Below the pieces are notes generated by a model. That model saw only the letters and a list, made by a program, of their open reading frames with translations, had not been told where the DNA came from and ran no database searches. From positions 1 through 54,129 of the forward strand of contig JAOPVI010000399.1 of the NCBI GenBank assembly GCA_025966225.1: 54,129 nt of DNA, in the 5' to 3' direction. Source of the DNA: Mycobacterium sp. GTDB taxonomy: Bacteria; Actinomycetota; Actinomycetes; Mycobacteriales; Mycobacteriaceae. Shown here in pieces: positions 9,081-18,907 of this stretch (position 1 is its first letter; each line of letters begins with the position of its first letter). The translations under genes and the position numbers were made by a program.

Positions 9081-9831
9081 CCACGTCCCTGGTCGCCTTT
9101 CTGGTTGCTGAAGCCTGATCCCTTGGCCGGATGACGATCTGGTCCAGGTTGACGTGCGGCGGACGTGACGCGACGAAACCGATGACCTCCGCGATGTCGT
9201 CGGCGACCAGCGGCGTCATGCCCTGATACACCGCGTCGGCCCGCGTTTGGTCGCCGCCGAACCGGACCACTGAGAACTCCGTCTCGACCATGCCGGGGGC
9301 AATCTCGGTGAGCCGCCCAGGTTTTCCCAACAGTTCGCCACGCAGGGTTTGGTGGAGCGCGGCCTGTGCGTGCTTGGCCGAGGTATATCCGGCCCCGCCG
9401 TCGTAGATCTCGAACGCGGCGATCGACGTGATGGTGACGATGAGCCCGTCGCCGGAAGCGATCAGCTTGGGCAGCAAGGCCCTCGTCACGCGCAGGGTGC
9501 CGAGCACGTTGGTCTCCCACATCCAGCGCCAGTCGTCCAGGTCGGCGTCGGCGACGGATTGCACGCCCTTGGCCCCTCCCGCGTTGTTCACCAGCACGTC
9601 GACCTCGTCGAGCCGATCCGCGAGGGCCTCGACCGCGGCGGCGTCAGTGACGTCCGCCACAATTGCCGTCCCGCCGATCTGGTCGGCAACGCCCTTGACG
9701 CGGTCGGCTCGACGTGCCACGCAGAACACGTGAAAGCCAAGTCCAGCAAGGGTTTTCGCTGTCGCTTCACCGATGCCGGAGCTGGCGCCGGTGACGACCG
9801 CGATCCGCTGATGCGCTTCGGGTGCCGTCAT
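9061..9831 (-). CDS. Short-chain dehydrogenase/reductase (Rv0484c-like)
   Basis: Classical SDR of 256 residues from the ATG at 9831 ('[15 protein letters not shown]'). The NAD(P)-binding '[15 protein letters not shown]' is at the N-terminus; an Arg-rich segment after strand 2 ('CVARRADRV') favours NADP. 'NNAG', the active-site Ser in 'ITSIAAFE' and 'YTSAK' (YxxxK) complete the catalytic set. Substrate unknown. It converges on and overlaps the transpeptidase gene by 20 bp and is divergent from the ROK regulator across 186 bp, which holds a weak inverted repeat (TTAG-N8-CTAA at about 9842-9857). Confidence 0.92.
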   Translation of the reverse strand: MTAPEAHQRIAVVTGASSGIGEATAKTLAGLGFHVFCVARRADRVKGVADQIGGTAIVADVTDAAAVEALADRLDEVDVLVNNAGGAKGVQSVADADLDDWRWMWETNVLGTLRVTRALLPKLIASGDGLIVTITSIAAFEIYDGGAGYTSAKHAQAALHQTLRGELLGKPGRLTEIAPGMVETEFSVVRFGGDQTRADAVYQGMTPLVADDIAEVIGFVASRPPHVNLDQIVIRPRDQASATRKATRDVVTRPEQ

Positions 9832-10017
9832 TCCATAGACTTTAGTTGGCGTGCTAAGTTCGCATGGTGTCCACAGGTCAGGCTGCCCGTATCGCCACTC
9901 GGCGTTCGTGTTGTCGTTGCGCAATCTTTCGCGCCTGACTGAGCACGGACCCTTCGTCCCTTGTGAGTCGCCAGGCGTGGCCCGGATCCCCGCCGACCAC
10001 TCTCCAAAGGACACCCC

Positions 10018-11328
10018 GTGAGCACACCAACCACACTTCGCAAGACCCCGGCCGGACTCCTCGGCAAGCGCGCAGTCGCGCCCGAGGCCCGCACTGAATC
10101 ATCCCAGGCCAAGCGCCTGCTACTCGCTCGCCATCACGTGGTGGCGCCGTCGCTGCGCGTCGCCGAGTCGGCGCCCGGATCCGTGTTCGGCGCTGCCCGA
10201 TTGCGCGGACCCATCGCCCGCGACACCATCGCATCGGTCACCGGATTGTCCATCGCGACGGTCAATCGCCAGGTCACCGCCCTGCTCGACGCGGGCGTGC
10301 TGCGTGAGCGGGCCGATCTAGCGGTGTCCGGAGCGATCGGCCGACCGCGCGTCCCCGTCGAGGTCAACCACGAGCCGTTTCTGACGTTGGGCATCCACCT
10401 CGGGGCCCGCACGACCAGCATCGTGGCCACCGACCTGCTCGGCCGCACCCTCGACGTGGTGGAGACGCCAACGCCGCAGGGTCCGCAGAACGCCGCGCTG
10501 GCGTCGTTGGCCGACAGCGCGCGCCGCTACCTGAGTCGCTGGCACCGCCGCAAGGCGTTGTGGGTCGGCGTCGCCGCCGGTGGGGTCATCGACACCGCCA
10601 CCGGGTACTTCGACCACGCCAGGCTCGGCTGGTCGGATGCCCCGGTCGGGCCCGTGCTGGCCGAGGCGCTTGGGCTGCCCGTTTCAGTGGCCTCCCACGT
10701 CGACGCGATGGCAGGCGCCGAACTGTTGCTCGGGGTGCGCCGCTCGAACACTCCGACAGCAACCAGCTTGTATGTCTACGCCCGCGAAACCGTCGGCTAC
10801 GCACTGTCGATCGGTGGTCGGGTGCACTCGCCGGCCAGCGGGCCGGGAACCATCGCGGCGCTGCCCGCGCAGTCTCAATTGCTGGGAAATACAGGTCAAT
10901 TGGAGTCGACGGTGAGCGACGAGGCCGTGCTGAACGCGGCCCGCAGGCTGCGGATCGTCCCGTCCGACGGCCCGGCGTCGACGATCGGGTTGGTGTTGCG
11001 CGCGGCACGCCAGGGCAATGAGGGCGCTCAGGCGCTGCTGGCTGAACGGGCGCGGGTACTCGGGCAGGCCGTCGCGATGCTGCGCGACATGCTCAACCCC
11101 GACGATCTCGTCGTGGGTGGGCAGGCGTTCACCGAATACCCCGAGGGCATGGCGCTGGTCGAAGCCGCGTTCGCCGAGCGTTCCGTGCTCGCGCCGCGGG
11201 ACATCCGGGTGACGGCGTTTGGGAACCGCGTGCAGGAGGCGGGCGCCGGGGTGGTATCGCTCGGCGGTCTGTACGCCGACCCGGTCGGAGCCATGCGGCG
11301 CGCGCAGCGTTCCGAGTCGACTGCCTGA
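10018..11328 (+). CDS. ROK-family transcriptional regulator (Rv0485-like)
   Basis: A 436-residue repressor-type ROK protein, GTG start with a ribosome site (aaagga) just upstream. A winged HTH occupies roughly residues 55-110 ('TIASVTGLSIATVNRQVTAL' is the helix-turn-helix), followed by an actin-like ROK domain with 'GIHLGARTTSIVATDLLG' and 'LNPDDLVVGGQAF'. ROK regulators usually sense a sugar or sugar phosphate, but the ligand is not readable here. It lies upstream of mshA (116-bp gap), as Rv0485 does. Arg/Ala-rich N-terminal 45 residues may be disordered. Confidence 0.9.
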   Translation: MSTPTTLRKTPAGLLGKRAVAPEARTESSQAKRLLLARHHVVAPSLRVAESAPGSVFGAARLRGPIARDTIASVTGLSIATVNRQVTALLDAGVLRERADLAVSGAIGRPRVPVEVNHEPFLTLGIHLGARTTSIVATDLLGRTLDVVETPTPQGPQNAALASLADSARRYLSRWHRRKALWVGVAAGGVIDTATGYFDHARLGWSDAPVGPVLAEALGLPVSVASHVDAMAGAELLLGVRRSNTPTATSLYVYARETVGYALSIGGRVHSPASGPGTIAALPAQSQLLGNTGQLESTVSDEAVLNAARRLRIVPSDGPASTIGLVLRAARQGNEGAQALLAERARVLGQAVAMLRDMLNPDDLVVGGQAFTEYPEGMALVEAAFAERSVLAPRDIRVTAFGNRVQEAGAGVVSLGGLYADPVGAMRRAQRSESTA

Positions 11329-11444
11329 CTTGTCGGGGGGCCGTCCGCGCGGTTTGGGATAGCGCTGACGGCGACTGCTGCTCGCCCGACGTCACCCTCG
11401 GTGCTATCTCAATGCCAAGAGGGGCCTTCGACTGACCGCCTGAC

Positions 11445-12770
11445 GTGGCTGTTCGCCGACCACTGTCGCCGCAGTGGAAGGATGGGCCCGTGCGCGTCGC
11501 CGTGTTGTCGGTTCATACCTCGCCATTGGCCCAACCGGGCACCGGGGACGCAGGCGGGATGAACGTCTACGTACTGCAGAGCGCCCTCGAGCTCGCGAGC
11601 AGGGGTGTCGAGGTCGAGATCTTCACGCGGGCGACGTCGTCCGCCGATCCGCCGGTGGTTCGCGTGGCGCCTGGAGTCCTGGTGCGCAACGTCGTCGCCG
11701 GTCCGTTCGAAGGGCTCGACAAGAACGATCTGCCGACGCAGCTGTGCGCGTTCACCGCAGGCGTGCTGCGCGCCGAGGCCAATCACGAGCCGGGCTACTA
11801 CGACATCGTCCACTCGCACTACTGGCTGTCAGGGCAGGTCGGCTGGCTCGCGCGCGATCGCTGGGCCGTACCGCTGGTGCACACCGCGCACACGCTCGCT
11901 GCGGTGAAGAACGCCACGCTGGCCATCGGCGACTCTCCAGAGCCACCGCTGCGGGCAGTTGGAGAGCAGCAGGTGGTCGACGAAGCCGACCGTCTGATCG
12001 TCAACACCGAAGATGAAGCGCGACAGCTGGTTTCGCTGCATCACGCGGATCCGGATCGCATCGACGTCGTGCACCCCGGCGTCGACCTCGCGACGTTCAC
12101 CCCGGGCGACAAGCGGGCCGCGCGCACTGCGCTCGGGATCGCACCCGATGACCAGCTGGTCGCGTTCGTCGGCCGCATCCAGCCGCTCAAGGCGCCCGAC
12201 GTGCTACTGCGCGCAGCGGCCAAGTTGCCTGACGTACGCGTATTGGTCGTGGGTGGCCCGTCGGGCTCAGGTCTAGCCACGCCGGACGGGCTGGTTCAGC
12301 TTGCCTCGGAGCTGGGTATCACTGATCGGGTGACGTTCCTGCCGCCCCAGCCGCGGGCTCAGCTTGCCAACGTGTACCGCGCCGCAGACCTGGTCGCAGT
12401 ACCGAGTTACTCCGAGTCGTTCGGGCTCGTCGCAGTCGAGGCGCAAGCGTGCGGTACGCCGGTCGTGGCGGCCGCCGTTGGCGGGCTGCCGGTGGCGGTG
12501 CGCGACGGCGTCAGCGGTGTGCTGGTGCACGGACACGGCATCGACGACTGGGCGGCGGCCATCAGCGGGGTGCTGGAGCGGGGGCCGGAGTCGATGCGTG
12601 CCGCTGCCGTCGAACATGCGGCCACCTTCTCCTGGGCACACACCGTCGACGCGCTGCTGGCGAGTTATGGGCGGGCGATCACCGACTACGCCGCCCGTCA
12701 TCCTCGCCATGATGTCGGTGCGCGTCGCAACGGGCGGAGATTCTCGCTGCGTCGAGGTGTCCGGGCGTGA
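11445..12770 (+). CDS. mshA: D-inositol-3-phosphate glycosyltransferase MshA
   Basis: First enzyme of mycothiol synthesis: transfers GlcNAc from UDP-GlcNAc to 1L-myo-inositol-1-phosphate. The 441-residue GT4 (GT-B) protein has the N-terminal '[17 protein letters not shown]', the hinge '[17 protein letters not shown]', and the donor-site E-x7-E in '[20 protein letters not shown]'. GTG start. Mycothiol is the main low-molecular-weight thiol of actinomycetes. The GTGA overlap with the next gene shows translational coupling. Gene order ROK-mshA-YbjN-gpm1 matches H37Rv. Confidence 0.95.
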   Translation: MAVRRPLSPQWKDGPVRVAVLSVHTSPLAQPGTGDAGGMNVYVLQSALELASRGVEVEIFTRATSSADPPVVRVAPGVLVRNVVAGPFEGLDKNDLPTQLCAFTAGVLRAEANHEPGYYDIVHSHYWLSGQVGWLARDRWAVPLVHTAHTLAAVKNATLAIGDSPEPPLRAVGEQQVVDEADRLIVNTEDEARQLVSLHHADPDRIDVVHPGVDLATFTPGDKRAARTALGIAPDDQLVAFVGRIQPLKAPDVLLRAAAKLPDVRVLVVGGPSGSGLATPDGLVQLASELGITDRVTFLPPQPRAQLANVYRAADLVAVPSYSESFGLVAVEAQACGTPVVAAAVGGLPVAVRDGVSGVLVHGHGIDDWAAAISGVLERGPESMRAAAVEHAATFSWAHTVDALLASYGRAITDYAARHPRHDVGARRNGRRFSLRRGVRA

Positions 12771-13318
12771 GCGGATCGGTCCGGGGGGACGCCGCCGACG
12801 ACGTCCACCGGGTCATCGAGAACGCCGTCAAGGAGCAGGACCTCGACTACGCACTGCACGAGAGCGAATCCGGTGGACTACCGGGCATCGTCGTCGCGCT
12901 GCCAGGCGAACGTCGCCTGATCACGAACACGATCCTGACCGTCGGTGTGCACGGGGTGCGCATCGAAGCCTTTCTGTGTCGCAAGCCAGAAGAGAACTAC
13001 GAGGCCGTCTACCGCTTCATGCTGAGGCGCAACCGCAAGCTGTACGGCGTCGCATACACCCTGGACAACCTGGGCGACATCTACCTGATCGGCCGGATGT
13101 CCCTGCATTCGGTGACCCCCGACGAGCTCGACCGCCTCTTCGGCCAGGTGGTCGACGTCGTCGATCGGGATTTCAACACCTTGCTGGAATTGGGCTTTCG
13201 CACCTCCATCCAGAAGGAATGGGACTGGCGGGTCAAGCGCGGCGAATCGTTGCAGAACCTGCGGGCGTTTGCGCACTTGATCGAAGACGAGCACGGCTCC
13301 AACGGCCAGGACGACTGA
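12767..13318 (+). CDS. YbjN-domain protein (Rv0487-like)
   Basis: A 183-residue protein of the YbjN family, related in fold to type III secretion chaperones. Visible traits: N-terminal helix with '[20 protein letters not shown]', a central beta-rich part ('[20 protein letters not shown]'), and a final helical region '[13 protein letters not shown]'. GTG start overlapping the mshA stop by 4 bp. Function unknown; coupling to mshA hints at a shared role but does not show one. H37Rv has a LysE-type exporter (Rv0488) before gpm1, which is absent here (25-bp gap). Confidence 0.85.
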   Translation: MSGSVRGDAADDVHRVIENAVKEQDLDYALHESESGGLPGIVVALPGERRLITNTILTVGVHGVRIEAFLCRKPEENYEAVYRFMLRRNRKLYGVAYTLDNLGDIYLIGRMSLHSVTPDELDRLFGQVVDVVDRDFNTLLELGFRTSIQKEWDWRVKRGESLQNLRAFAHLIEDEHGSNGQDD

Positions 13319-13343
13319 CGGTCCGCGGGATAGCATCGTCGGC

Positions 13344-14084
13344 ATGGCGACTCTGGTGCTGCTCCGTCACGGCGAGAGCGAATGGAACGCGCTGAACCTG
13401 TTCACGGGTTGGGTCGACGTCGACCTCACCGACAAGGGCAGGGCCGAAGCGGTCCGTGGCGGTGAGTTGATGAAGACCGAGGGCCTGCTGCCCGACGTGC
13501 TGTACACCTCACTGCTGCGGCGCGCCATCACCACCGCCAACATGGCCCTTGACGCGGCTGACCGCCATTGGATTCCGGTGCACCGGGACTGGCGGCTCAA
13601 CGAGCGGCACTACGGCGCGCTGCAGGGGCTGGACAAGGCCGCGACCAAGGCCAAGTACGGCGACGACCAGTTCATGCAGTGGCGACGCAGCTACGACACG
13701 CCACCACCGCCCATCGAAAAGGGCAGCAAGTACAGCCAGGATGCCGACCCGCGTTATGCCGACATCGACGGCGGCCCGCTGACCGAGTGTCTGGCCGACG
13801 TGGTGGCCCGATTCGTGCCGTACTACGAACAGACCATCGTGCCCGATCTTCAGGCAGGCAAGACGGTGTTGATCGCCGCACACGGCAACTCGCTGCGGGC
13901 GCTGGTGAAGTACCTGGACGGAATGTCGGACGCCGACGTCGTCGGCCTGAACATCCCCACCGGCATTCCGCTGCGCTATGACCTCGACGCCGACCTGAAG
14001 CCGACGGTCGCGGGCGGCGAATACCTCGATCCGGACGCGGCCGCGGCGGGTGCGGCCGCCGTTGCGGCGCAGGGAGCGAAATAG
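13344..14084 (+). CDS. gpm1: 2,3-bisphosphoglycerate-dependent phosphoglycerate mutase
   Basis: Glycolytic/gluconeogenic enzyme that interconverts 3- and 2-phosphoglycerate. The 246-residue histidine-phosphatase fold has the phospho-histidine in '[18 protein letters not shown]', the second His in '[19 protein letters not shown]', and the mutase-specific '[15 protein letters not shown]' and '[10 protein letters not shown]'. Full length for the dPGM family. A short Ala-rich tail follows. ATG start. It precedes senX3, as in H37Rv. Confidence 0.96.
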   Translation: MATLVLLRHGESEWNALNLFTGWVDVDLTDKGRAEAVRGGELMKTEGLLPDVLYTSLLRRAITTANMALDAADRHWIPVHRDWRLNERHYGALQGLDKAATKAKYGDDQFMQWRRSYDTPPPPIEKGSKYSQDADPRYADIDGGPLTECLADVVARFVPYYEQTIVPDLQAGKTVLIAAHGNSLRALVKYLDGMSDADVVGLNIPTGIPLRYDLDADLKPTVAGGEYLDPDAAAAGAAAVAAQGAK

Positions 14085-14128
14085 CCAGGCCGGGGACGCC
14101 GCTGTCGGATCCCCGCAGGCGAACACTG

Positions 14129-14217
14129 AGTGAACTCACGTGAACAGGGGCCAAACTCCTGCATTTGCGTATGTGACTTGTACCGAAATGGCCGCACGCT
14201 GCTGGGATGACGTTCAC
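14129..14217 (+). promoter_or_regulatory. Candidate RegX3 binding region upstream of senX3
   Basis: The 153-bp gap before senX3 contains two direct 'GTGAAC' hexamers 10 bp apart (14129-14134 and 14139-14144) and one inverted 'GTTCACC' (14211-14217). OmpR-family regulators such as RegX3 bind direct repeats at about one helical turn, and senX3-regX3 is known to be autoregulated in mycobacteria. The match to a RegX3 box is from memory, so this is a candidate only. Confidence 0.4.
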
Positions 14218-14237
14218 CGGAAACGTACGATTTGCTC

Positions 14238-15425
14238 GTGAGTGTGGTAACCGCACTGCTGCTAGTCGCAGTCGTGGCAATTCTCGCGCTGGCGCTAGGC
14301 GCCGCGCTGGGGATGGCGCTCACCCCACGATTGGCCGAACGCAAGCAGCGTCGGGCCGTGGAGCAGGACGGCATCACGATCTCGCAGATGCTTCAGCGCA
14401 TCGTCTCGCTTTCGCCCGTGGGCATCGTCGTGGTCGACACCTACCGTGACGTCGTCTACACCAACGACCAGGCCCGCGAGTTCGGTCTGGTCCGCGACCG
14501 CCTGCTCGACGACAAGGCCTGGGCGGCGGCGAAGCACACCTTGACCACCGGCGAAGACGTCGAGGTCGAGTTGTCTCGCGTCAAGCGCGCGAACCCCGGC
14601 CGGTCCGGACTTTCGGTGCGTGGCCACGTACGCCTGCTCACCGAGGACGACCGCCGGTTCGCAGTGGTCTACGTCGACGACCAGTCCGAGTACGCCCGCA
14701 TGGAGGCCAGCAGGCGCGACTTCGTCGCCAACGTCAGCCACGAACTCAAGACGCCGGTCGGTGCGATGGGCGTGCTCGCGGAGGCGCTGATGGCCTCGAC
14801 CGACGACCCGGACACCGTCTACCGGTTCGCCGAGAAGATGGTCGCCGAGTCCAAACGGCTCGCGAACATGGTCGGCGAGCTCATCGAACTGTCGCGGCTT
14901 CAGGGGGCCGAGCCGCTGCCCGATCTGGGGGACGTCGAGGTGGATACGGTGGTCGCCGAGGCCCTGTCGCGCTACAAGGTGGCCGCCGACAATGCCGACA
15001 TCGCGATCACGACGGACGCGCCGACGGGCTTCCGCGTAATGGGTGACCAGCCGCTCCTGGTGACTGCGCTCGCCAACCTGGTCTCCAATGCCATTGCGTA
15101 CTCACCCACGGCATCGCCGGTGTCGATCAGCAGGCGTCGCAGGGGCGACAACATCGAGATCGCCGTCACCGACCGCGGGATCGGTATTGCGCGCGCCGAC
15201 CAGGAGCGGGTATTCGAACGCTTCTTCCGGGCCGACAAGGCCCGCTCCCGGGCCACCGGCGGCACGGGACTCGGATTGGCCATCGTCAAGCACGTCGCGG
15301 CCAATCACAACGGATCCATCCGGCTGTGGAGTCAGCCGGGCACCGGATCGACGTTCACCCTGTCGATTCCGGCCTATCCGGGTGACGATGACGACCTAGA
15401 AAACGAAGACGAACGAGAGGACTAG
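14238..15425 (+). CDS. senX3: Phosphate-sensing histidine kinase SenX3
   Basis: Membrane sensor kinase that controls RegX3 in response to phosphate. I take the GTG at 14238 as start, giving '[16 protein letters not shown]', which aligns with the known SenX3 N-terminus; a TTG two codons earlier is possible. Layout: N-terminal hydrophobic segment, PAS-like domain (about 50-150, '[18 protein letters not shown]'), H-box '[14 protein letters not shown]' (His near 168), N-box '[14 protein letters not shown]', G1 'VTDRGIGI', F-box 'VFERFFR', G2 '[13 protein letters not shown]'. 395 residues, full length. Only 8 bp separate it from regX3. Confidence 0.95.
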   Translation: MSVVTALLLVAVVAILALALGAALGMALTPRLAERKQRRAVEQDGITISQMLQRIVSLSPVGIVVVDTYRDVVYTNDQAREFGLVRDRLLDDKAWAAAKHTLTTGEDVEVELSRVKRANPGRSGLSVRGHVRLLTEDDRRFAVVYVDDQSEYARMEASRRDFVANVSHELKTPVGAMGVLAEALMASTDDPDTVYRFAEKMVAESKRLANMVGELIELSRLQGAEPLPDLGDVEVDTVVAEALSRYKVAADNADIAITTDAPTGFRVMGDQPLLVTALANLVSNAIAYSPTASPVSISRRRRGDNIEIAVTDRGIGIARADQERVFERFFRADKARSRATGGTGLGLAIVKHVAANHNGSIRLWSQPGTGSTFTLSIPAYPGDDDDLENEDERED

Positions 15426-15433
15426 CCAGACCA

Positions 15434-16120
15434 ATGACCAGTGTTCTGATCGTGGAGGACGAGGAGTCCCTGGCTGATCCCCTGGCATTTCTGCTGCGCA
15501 AGGAGGGCTTCGAGGCGACGGTCGTCGCGGACGGCCCCTCGGCCTTGGCCGAGTTCGAGCGAGCAGGTGCCGACATCGTGCTGCTTGACCTGATGTTGCC
15601 GGGAATGAGCGGGACCGATGTTTGCAAGCAGCTGCGTTCACGTTCGAGCGTCCCCGTGATCATGGTGACCGCGCGGGACAGCGAGATAGACAAGGTCGTT
15701 GGGCTGGAGCTCGGCGCGGACGACTACGTCACCAAGCCGTACTCGGCGCGTGAGTTGATCGCGCGCATCCGCGCCGTGTTGCGCCGCGGCGCGGACACCG
15801 ACGACTCCGGGGTCGGCGACGGAGTGCTGGAGGCCGGTCCGGTCCGGATGGACGTCGAACGTCACATCGTGTCCGTGAACAGCGAGCCGATTACCTTGCC
15901 GCTCAAGGAGTTCGACCTGCTCGAATATCTGATGCGCAACAGTGGGCGGGTATTGACGCGTGGTCAGCTCATCGACCGGGTGTGGGGCGCCGACTACGTA
16001 GGCGACACCAAGACGCTGGACGTCCACGTGAAACGGTTGCGGTCGAAGATCGAATCGGACCCGGCCAACCCCGTTCACCTCGTCACGGTGCGAGGGCTGG
16101 GCTACAAACTCGAAGGGTGA
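15434..16120 (+). CDS. regX3: Response regulator RegX3
   Basis: OmpR/PhoB-type response regulator partnered with SenX3; controls phosphate starvation genes. The receiver domain (1-115) has the acidic pair 'VEDEE', phospho-acceptor Asp52 in 'VLLDLMLPG', conserved Thr in 'VTARD' and Lys in 'YVTKPYS'. The winged-helix DNA-binding domain (about 130-228) has 'LKEFDLLEYLMRN' and 'TLDVHVKRLRSKIE'. 228 residues, full length. In the M. tuberculosis complex this intergenic region holds MIRU repeats; here it is only 8 bp with none. Confidence 0.96.
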   Translation: MTSVLIVEDEESLADPLAFLLRKEGFEATVVADGPSALAEFERAGADIVLLDLMLPGMSGTDVCKQLRSRSSVPVIMVTARDSEIDKVVGLELGADDYVTKPYSARELIARIRAVLRRGADTDDSGVGDGVLEAGPVRMDVERHIVSVNSEPITLPLKEFDLLEYLMRNSGRVLTRGQLIDRVWGADYVGDTKTLDVHVKRLRSKIESDPANPVHLVTVRGLGYKLEG

Positions 16121-16317
16121 GGCTGCGGGGGTATCTCGAATAAATTCCTGAACGTGCAGATCTAGCAACTGTCGCAAACTTAGCCACACCTTCCTAGGGT
16201 TGCTCCCACTACGCACGCGTGAAGGCGCACCGGGAGGTGCCGGACATGCGTGAACGCGGGTGGGCACTCCTGACGTCTACGCGCGAACACATCGGGAGAG
16301 AAGCGAAGGCCCCGCCA

Positions 16318-17223
16318 ATGTCGTGCCGCGTTTGTGAGTCCCACCGTCTGCTGAGCGTGCTTGATCTCGGCGCGACGCCGCCCTGCGAGAAATTTCTGCC
16401 GAATGAGGCGTTGGACCTGGTAGAGGCGACGTATCCGCTGCATCTGAGGGTCTGGGAGAACTGCCTGCTGCTGCAGCTACCCGCACTGATCACGCCCGAG
16501 GAGACGTTCACCGAGTACGCGTACTTCTCGTCGTATTCGGATAGCTGGGTCGCCCACGCCGGGCGCTTCGTCGAGAGTGCCGTCGAACGCCTGAAGCTGA
16601 ACGAGAATTCGTTTGTCGTCGAAGTCGCCAGCAACGATGGCTACCTGCTGAAGCACGTCGTGGACGCCGGCGTGCGATGCCTCGGCATCGAGCCGTCGGT
16701 GAACGTCAGCGCCGCCGCGGTCGAACGGGGTCTGCCCACACTGACGGCGTTCCTCGACGAGGCGACGGCGACGGCGGTCCGGGCCGAGCACGGCACCCCG
16801 TGGCGGCCCTTGGTGCACGCCGTCGACATCGCCCGCGCGTTCGCGGTGTGCCTGGAGGTACCCGCGGAGACCATTTCGTGCCGGGCCTACAACGTCGGAA
16901 CGGAAGCCAACAATCTGACCGTCGCACAGATCGCCGACACCGTCTGCACGACGGTGCCCGGATCCGAGTTGCTGATCACCGGAGAGCACGGCGCCGATCC
17001 GCGGTCCTACCGGATCGACTTCAGCCGGGCCCGTGCCGAACTGGGATTCGAGGCGCACTGGTCAGTGGCCGACGGCGCGGCCGAACTGCATGCGGCCTAC
17101 ACCTCGAACGGGTTGACCAAGGAGGACTTCGAGCAGAAGTTCACCCGGCTGGCGCGGCTCGAGGCGCTGCGCTCCGGCGGAGCGCTCGACGAGACGATGC
17201 GCCGTGTCAGCGCAGCCGTGTAA
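16318..17223 (+). pseudogene. Chimeric ORF: N-terminal C-methyltransferase joined to C-terminal NAD-epimerase
   Basis: An open frame of 301 codons with a plausible ribosome site (gaagg, 8 nt before the ATG) that joins pieces of two enzymes. Residues 1 to about 160 match the start of a sugar C-methyltransferase: zinc domain 'CRVCESHRLLSVLDLG', then 'YAYFSSYSDSW' and SAM motif 'FVVEVASNDGYLLKHVV'. From about 'TPWRPLVHAVDIARAFAVCL' onward it reads as the last third of an NAD-dependent sugar epimerase/dehydratase ('RAYNVGTEANNLTV', 'SRARAELGF'). The methyltransferase C-terminus and epimerase Rossmann fold are both gone. One expected zinc ligand is lost ('VWENC' where 'VCERC'-type is usual). Best explained by an in-frame deletion of about 1.5 kb across two neighbouring genes near 16797. 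Confidence 0.75.
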
Positions 17224-17761
17224 CGAGCTGCGCCCAGCTGCCTGCTGCGGCGTCGCGAGCGGACATCGGCCCGACCTCGAGCGGCCAGTCGATCGCCAGC
17301 TCGGGATCGTCGTGGGCGACCGCGAGGTCCTCGTTCGGGTCGTGGGGGCGGTCGATGCGATAGCAGACGTCGGCCGTATCGGTGAGCACCTGAAAGCCGT
17401 GCAGCAGCCCTGGCGGCACGTACAGATGCCGAAAGTCGTTGTCGTCGAGCGTGAACGCCTCGTGCTGCCCAAAGGTGGGCGAGTCCGGCCGCGCATCGAC
17501 CAGGACGTCGAGTATCGCGCCGTTGGCGCAACGCACCAGCTTGGCCTCACCGCGGCCGCCCCGCCCGTGCATTCCGCGCACGACCGCCCGGTCGGAACGC
17601 GACTGGGAGTCCTGGACGAACGTCGCCGACGTACCTGGCACCCCTACCCACGCATCGAAGATGTCCGCGTCGAAGGTCCGGGTGAAGAATCCACGCTCGT
17701 CTCGGAACGGTGTGGGCACCAGGACGGCGACACCGGCGAGCGTGGCATGCTCGATTCGCAC
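17207..17761 (-). CDS. dTDP-4-dehydrorhamnose 3,5-epimerase-like protein (RmlC family)
   Basis: A 184-residue cupin of the RmlC family, which epimerises C3 and C5 of dTDP-4-keto-6-deoxyglucose-type sugars. Seen: 'VLVPTPFRDERGFFTRTF', the catalytic His region 'VVRGMHGRGGRGEAKLVRC', and 'FRHLYVPPGLLHGFQVL' with 'DVCYRID'. Housekeeping RmlC usually has 'RGLHYQ' where this has 'RGMHGRG', so it may be a specialised cluster enzyme. GTG at 17761 gives the natural start. It overlaps the upstream chimeric ORF by 17 bp (convergent) and its start is only 14 bp from the divergent methyltransferase. Appears intact. Confidence 0.85.
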   Translation of the reverse strand: MRIEHATLAGVAVLVPTPFRDERGFFTRTFDADIFDAWVGVPGTSATFVQDSQSRSDRAVVRGMHGRGGRGEAKLVRCANGAILDVLVDARPDSPTFGQHEAFTLDDNDFRHLYVPPGLLHGFQVLTDTADVCYRIDRPHDPNEDLAVAHDDPELAIDWPLEVGPMSARDAAAGSWAQLVTRLR

Positions 17762-17775
17762 GCGAACATGGTCCC

Positions 17776-18882
17776 ATGACTGGCCGTGGCAGCCGTTGCC
17801 GGGCATGCGGAGGGCACGGACTCAGTCGGGTGCTCGACCTCGGGACCGTGCCCGCCGCCGATCACTTCCCGCCCGCCGAACTGCCCGTGCAGGCGACGGA
17901 GACGAGCTATCCGTTGGCGATGGACCTGTGCGGGGCTTGCGGTTTGGCGCAGTTGGCCGACGACGACACCGTCACCTCCGAACCCCGCGGCGTGGAACCT
18001 CAGGCCCTGCGAGACCAGGCCCGCGACGCCGTGGCCCGGGTCGCCCCGTCCGGGTGGCTTACCGGAGAGACGGTGCGGGAGTTCGGAAGTCCGCACGGGG
18101 GCAGCTGGCTCGAACTGCTCGAGCAGTGCGATGTGACGCCAGAGTCCGGTCCCGCGGACATCGTGCTGGACTGCTTCGGCATCATGCACGAGCCCGACCA
18201 ACGGGCCGCGTTCGCGGATCGTGCCGCAGCGACCGCGCCGGGCGGTGTGCTGCTGCTCCAGTACCACGCGCTCGGCGCCATCGTGGAGCAGGGTCAGTGG
18301 AATGCGTTGCGGCACGGACACTTCGCCTATTACTCCCTACCCGCTCTGGTCCGGCTGCTCGCTGACGCGGGCATGCGAGCCGTCTCTGCGTGGGACTTCG
18401 CGCTCTATGGCGGCACCACGTTGGTGGCGGCCGTCCACGAATACGAGTCGCACCAGGCTGATTCAGTGATTCAGCACATGCAGACGACGGAGGCGGGCCT
18501 GACCGATGCGGTCGTGGTGCGCACCTTGCAGTCCGCCGCCGACGGCCATGCCGTGGCGTTGCGGCGCTACCTCGAGCAGCAACGCGTCGCGGGCCGACGT
18601 GTGTTCGCTTACGGCGCGGCCTCGCGGGCCGTTGCATTGTTCGCCAGGGCGGGGCTGGACAGTGGACTCATCGCAGCCGTTGCGGACGCCTCGCCTGCCA
18701 AACAGGGCCGACGCATGCCAGGCACGGACATTGCCATCATCTCGCCGGACGCACTGGTCACGGCAGCACCGGACGAGGTCGTGCTTACGCTTGCCGACCT
18801 GTTGCCGGAGGTGTCGACGCGCCTTCCCGAGCTCGCGGGTCGTTGGGTGACCGACGACTGGATCGCCATGCAGCCCGGCTGA
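17776..18882 (+). CDS. Sugar C-methyltransferase with zinc domain
   Basis: A 368-residue protein with the three-part layout of deoxysugar C-methyltransferases: N-terminal Cys-rich zinc domain ('CRACGGHGLSRVLDLG' and 'CGACGLAQL'), central SAM-dependent fold ('VREFGSPHGGSWLELL', 'PADIVLDCFGIMHE', 'GGVLLLQYHALG'), and the C-terminal Methyltransf_14-type domain ('VFAYGAASRAVALFARAG', 'ASPAKQGRRMPGTD'). All four zinc Cys are present, unlike the chimeric copy upstream. Start ATG at 17776. Probably methylates an NDP-keto-deoxysugar; the sugar is unknown. It looks intact but stands among broken partners. Confidence 0.85.
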   Translation: MTGRGSRCRACGGHGLSRVLDLGTVPAADHFPPAELPVQATETSYPLAMDLCGACGLAQLADDDTVTSEPRGVEPQALRDQARDAVARVAPSGWLTGETVREFGSPHGGSWLELLEQCDVTPESGPADIVLDCFGIMHEPDQRAAFADRAAATAPGGVLLLQYHALGAIVEQGQWNALRHGHFAYYSLPALVRLLADAGMRAVSAWDFALYGGTTLVAAVHEYESHQADSVIQHMQTTEAGLTDAVVVRTLQSAADGHAVALRRYLEQQRVAGRRVFAYGAASRAVALFARAGLDSGLIAAVADASPAKQGRRMPGTDIAIISPDALVTAAPDEVVLTLADLLPEVSTRLPELAGRWVTDDWIAMQPG

Positions 18883-18907
18883 TCACCAAACTGCACGGAT
18901 CCTGCCG

